A program made the position numbers and the translations under genes. Source: Corynebacterium frankenforstense (GTDB lineage: Bacteria; Actinomycetota; Actinomycetes; Mycobacteriales; Mycobacteriaceae). From it: DNA of 42,654 nt. Each line of letters opens with the position of its first letter. Within the stretch, counting starts at the first letter, position 1. Where the stretch lies: positions 1 to 42,654 of the forward strand of contig NZ_JASODI010000021.1 in the NCBI RefSeq assembly GCF_030211955.1, read 5' to 3'. The notes under the pieces are model-generated. The model was not told the DNA's origin, made no database searches, and saw nothing but the letters and a program-made list of their open reading frames with translations. Of this stretch, positions 40,719-42,654 are shown in pieces.

Positions 40719-40898
40719 CTGTGCGCGCGGGGGCGGGTGGTCGGTGACGATTTCCGGGCCGTGGTCGACATGCGGGGCGCTGTGCGCGCGGGGGCGGGCG
40801 CGTGGCCGTGCGCGCGCCGCGCGTGCGCGGCGGATGCTCCCGAGTCTCCTTGGCGGCGGCGTTGCGGGACGCGCGCGCAGCGCGTGCGCGGCGGATGC
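40713..40898 (+). repeat. Two pairs of GC-rich direct repeats before murA
   Basis: A 25-base segment at 40713-40737 recurs exactly at 40774-40798, and CGCGTGCGCGGCGGATGC at 40820-40837 recurs at 40881-40898. Both pairs have a period of 61 bases, which suggests one duplicated 61-base block that has since diverged. Confidence 0.8.
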
Positions 40899-40942
40899 GG
40901 TGCGGGGGAGTGCTGCGGGCGGCGCGGTGCGGTGGGTGCCGC

Positions 40943-40955
40943 TAATCTTGCGGGT
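40943..40955 (+). promoter_or_regulatory. Leaderless -10 of murA
   Basis: TAATCT at 40943-40948, seven bases before the GTG at 40956. No ribosome site between. Confidence 0.65.
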
Positions 40956-42230
40956 GTGAAGGACCAGTTTGTCGTTAATGGTGGCGCCCGGCTCAGCGGC
41001 CAGGTCAAGGTCGGCGGCGCGAAGAACAGCGTGCTCAAGCTCATGGCGGCGGCGTTGCTCGCCGAGGGCACGACCACGCTGACCAACTGCCCGCGCATCC
41101 TCGACGTGCCGCTGATGCAGAAGGTGCTCGAGGGCCTGGGCTGCCACGTCGAGGTCGACGGGGAGACCGTGCGCATCACCACGCCGGCGCGCCCGAGCCA
41201 CGACGCCAGCTTCGAGGCCGTGCGCCAGTTCCGTGCCTCCGTGTGCGTGCTCGGGCCCCTGACCTCACGGTGCGGCCGGGCCGTGGTGGCCCTGCCCGGC
41301 GGCGACGCCATCGGCTCGCGCCCGCTGGACATGCACCAGTCGGGCCTGGAGAAGCTCGGCGCGAAGACCCGCATCGAGCACGGCGCCGTGGTCGCCGAGG
41401 CCGACGAGCTGCACGGCGCGGAGATCCACCTCGACTTCCCGTCGGTGGGCGCGACCGAGAACATCCTGACCGCGGCGGTGCTCGCCCACGGGCGCACGGT
41501 GCTGGACAACGCCGCGCGCGAGCCGGAGATCGCGGACCTGTGCGACATGCTCGTCTCCATGGGTGCGCGGATCTCGGGGGCGGGCAGCTCGACGATCGTC
41601 ATCGACGGCGTGGAGAGCCTGCACCCGACCGAGCACCGCGTGGTCGGCGACCGCATCGTCGCCGGCACCTGGGCCTACGCCGCGGCGATGACCCGGGGCG
41701 ACATCACGGTCGGCGGGATCTCGCCACGCCACCTGCACCTGCCGCTGGAGAAGCTGAAGATCGCCGGCGCCGAGGTGGAGACCTACGAGAACGGCTTCCG
41801 CGTGCGCATGGACCGCCGCCCGGTGGCCACGGACTACCAGACGCTGCCCTTCCCGGGCTTCCCGACGGACCTGCAGCCGATGGCCATCGGCATCTCCTCG
41901 ATCGCGGAGGGCACCTCGGTGATCACGGAGAACGTCTTCGAGGCGCGCTTCCGCTTCGTCGACGAGATGCTGCGCCTGGGTGCGGACGCCACCGTCGACG
42001 GTCATCACGTGGTGCTGCGCGGGATCAAGGAGCTGTCCTCGACCGACGTGTGGTCCTCGGACATCCGCGCCGGCGCCGGTCTGGTGCTCGCCGCACTCGT
42101 CGCCGATGGGACGACGACCGTGCACGACGTCCACCACATCAACCGCGGGTACCCGGACTTCGTGGAGAACCTCGCGCGCCTGGGTGCGGACATCCGCCGC
42201 GAGCGGGTGGAGGAGCAGCCCATCTACTAG
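40956..42230 (+). CDS. murA: UDP-N-acetylglucosamine 1-carboxyvinyltransferase MurA (Asp variant)
   Basis: First step of peptidoglycan precursor synthesis: transfer of enolpyruvate from PEP to UDP-GlcNAc. 424 aa. [19 protein letters not shown] carries Lys23/Asn24; [32 protein letters not shown] in shortened view contains PGGDAIG, where the usual catalytic Cys of PGGCxIG is Asp117. Asp at this position is known from M. tuberculosis MurA and causes fosfomycin insensitivity. Start GTG, leaderless. The long open frame upstream is a GC artefact. Confidence 0.96.
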   Translation: MKDQFVVNGGARLSGQVKVGGAKNSVLKLMAAALLAEGTTTLTNCPRILDVPLMQKVLEGLGCHVEVDGETVRITTPARPSHDASFEAVRQFRASVCVLGPLTSRCGRAVVALPGGDAIGSRPLDMHQSGLEKLGAKTRIEHGAVVAEADELHGAEIHLDFPSVGATENILTAAVLAHGRTVLDNAAREPEIADLCDMLVSMGARISGAGSSTIVIDGVESLHPTEHRVVGDRIVAGTWAYAAAMTRGDITVGGISPRHLHLPLEKLKIAGAEVETYENGFRVRMDRRPVATDYQTLPFPGFPTDLQPMAIGISSIAEGTSVITENVFEARFRFVDEMLRLGADATVDGHHVVLRGIKELSSTDVWSSDIRAGAGLVLAALVADGTTTVHDVHHINRGYPDFVENLARLGADIRRERVEEQPIY

Positions 42231-42253
42231 TGGGTGGTCGTCCCGGGGTTGGT

Positions 42254-42276
42254 GGCCCCAGGGAATCCCCGGGGCC
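42254..42276 (+). terminator. Hairpin after murA
   Basis: GGCCCC/GGGGCC stem continued inward by GGG/CCC across one mismatch, 24 bases after the murA stop. A terminator is likely because an rRNA promoter region follows. Confidence 0.55.
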
Positions 42277-42368
42277 GGCCTCCCCGGGTGCCGGAATCGC
42301 CCGGAAGATGCGACCTACGGCGCGGGTCGCACAAAACAGGCGCCGAAAAAGCCCCGTATGCAGGTGAT

Positions 42369-42397
42369 TTGTCAGCATGCGGGGGAACGCGTAACTT
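42369..42397 (+). promoter_or_regulatory. rRNA operon promoter, upstream
   Basis: TTGTCA (42369-42374), 17 bases, TAACTT (42392-42397). Nothing is encoded between this and the window end except the rRNA leader. Confidence 0.65.
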
Positions 42398-42494
42398 ATC
42401 ACCTCGTCGCCGCGAGAGGCACCGGCTACCAGGTCAGATGCTGACCGGTCACGGGGTCTCGAGATGGCGGCGGGTACCGTGGGTTAACGCGGGG

Positions 42495-42523
42495 TTGACG
42501 GAAGTCAGCGACGGTGTTAACCT
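42495..42523 (+). promoter_or_regulatory. rRNA operon promoter, downstream
   Basis: TTGACG (42495-42500), 17 bases, TAACCT (42518-42523). A near-consensus -35, and the best promoter in the window. Transcription should start near 42530. Confidence 0.75.
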
Positions 42524-42529
42524 CGGTGG

Positions 42530-42654
42530 AACCGAGCTTCCGGGGGTCATCGCCTTCAAAAGGGTGTTGGTCCTGGTGTGCTTGTGTTGTGTGAGAACTC
42601 GATAGTGTGTTGATGTACTTTTTGTGGTGCGTTTCTTGTGGCTTGTCCGCCGGC
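42530..42654 (+). ncRNA. Start of the 5' leader of an rRNA operon (16S lies beyond the window)
   Basis: GAGAACTCGATAGTGTGTTG near 42593-42612, followed by a T-rich stretch, is the conserved element of actinobacterial pre-rRNA leaders that includes the antitermination/processing region upstream of 16S. The mature 16S 5' end is not reached. Confidence 0.7.

Noticed and set aside
40737..40955. N-terminal extension of MurA by 73 codons
   Set aside because: MurA aligns from the GTG at 40956; the extension is Arg/Ala/Cys low-complexity and overlaps the duplicated spacer and the -10 element.

Overview
This 42.7 kb window is a piece of the chromosome of a high-GC actinobacterium, most probably a Corynebacterium. 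The evidence is a RamA-type LuxR regulator very close to the C. glutamicum protein, the mycothiol synthase mshD, a DUF3073 protein, an acetate CoA-transferase of the corynebacterial Cat type, a MurA with Asp in place of the fosfomycin-target Cys, and a gene order (purSQL, purFM, mshD-pstSCAB-phoU, dus, cat, cysE-cysK, ramA) that matches my memory of the C. glutamicum cg28xx region. The species cannot be named from sequence alone.

Layout. 0-7 kb: a secreted, membrane-anchored nuclease (nucH type) diverges from purS-purQ-purL. 7-10.8 kb: a tightly overlapping operon of permease, binding lipoprotein, ATPase and a SAM methyltransferase, substrate unknown. 11-13.4 kb: hemolysin-III protein, double-hotdog thioesterase, sterol-carrier-family protein. 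13.5-16.8 kb: purF-purM and DUF3073. 17-23.1 kb: ygfZ, pabC, nitrobindin-like protein, lipid kinase, DUF2993 lipoprotein-like protein, mshD. 23.1-28.4 kb: pstSCAB and convergent phoU. 28.6-31.5 kb: dus and cat. 31.6-34 kb: tRNA-Lys, Glu, Asp, Asp, Phe, interleaved with csoR, a PGRP-type amidase and two copies of a structured intergenic repeat. 34.4-37.6 kb: small GNAT protein and an ABC exporter. 37.6-39.3 kb: cysE and cysK. 39.8-42.2 kb: ramA and murA. The last 300 bases are tandem promoters and the leader of an rRNA operon whose 16S gene begins beyond the window.

How the genes fit together. Several themes recur. Phosphate: nucH, pst and phoU, with PHO-box-like 11-nt direct repeats of the same geometry in front of both pstS and phoU. 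Sulfur and thiols: cysK with McbR-like operators, cysE, mshD. Purines: five of the de novo genes in two clusters. Acetate: the regulator RamA and the CoA-transferase Cat.

The most general signal is transcriptional: at least a dozen genes have a TAnnnT -10 hexamer placed 6-8 nt before an ATG or GTG with no Shine-Dalgarno sequence, so leaderless mRNAs look like the default here. The least explained items are the methyltransferase-capped transporter operon with its own dyad operator, the csoR-amidase pair joined through an apparent CTG start, the two-copy ~100-150 bp structured repeat, the four-hairpin array in front of tRNA-Lys, and in-frame minisatellites in mshD and in the ABC permease. No insertion sequence, integrase, CRISPR array or recognisable defence system was seen.
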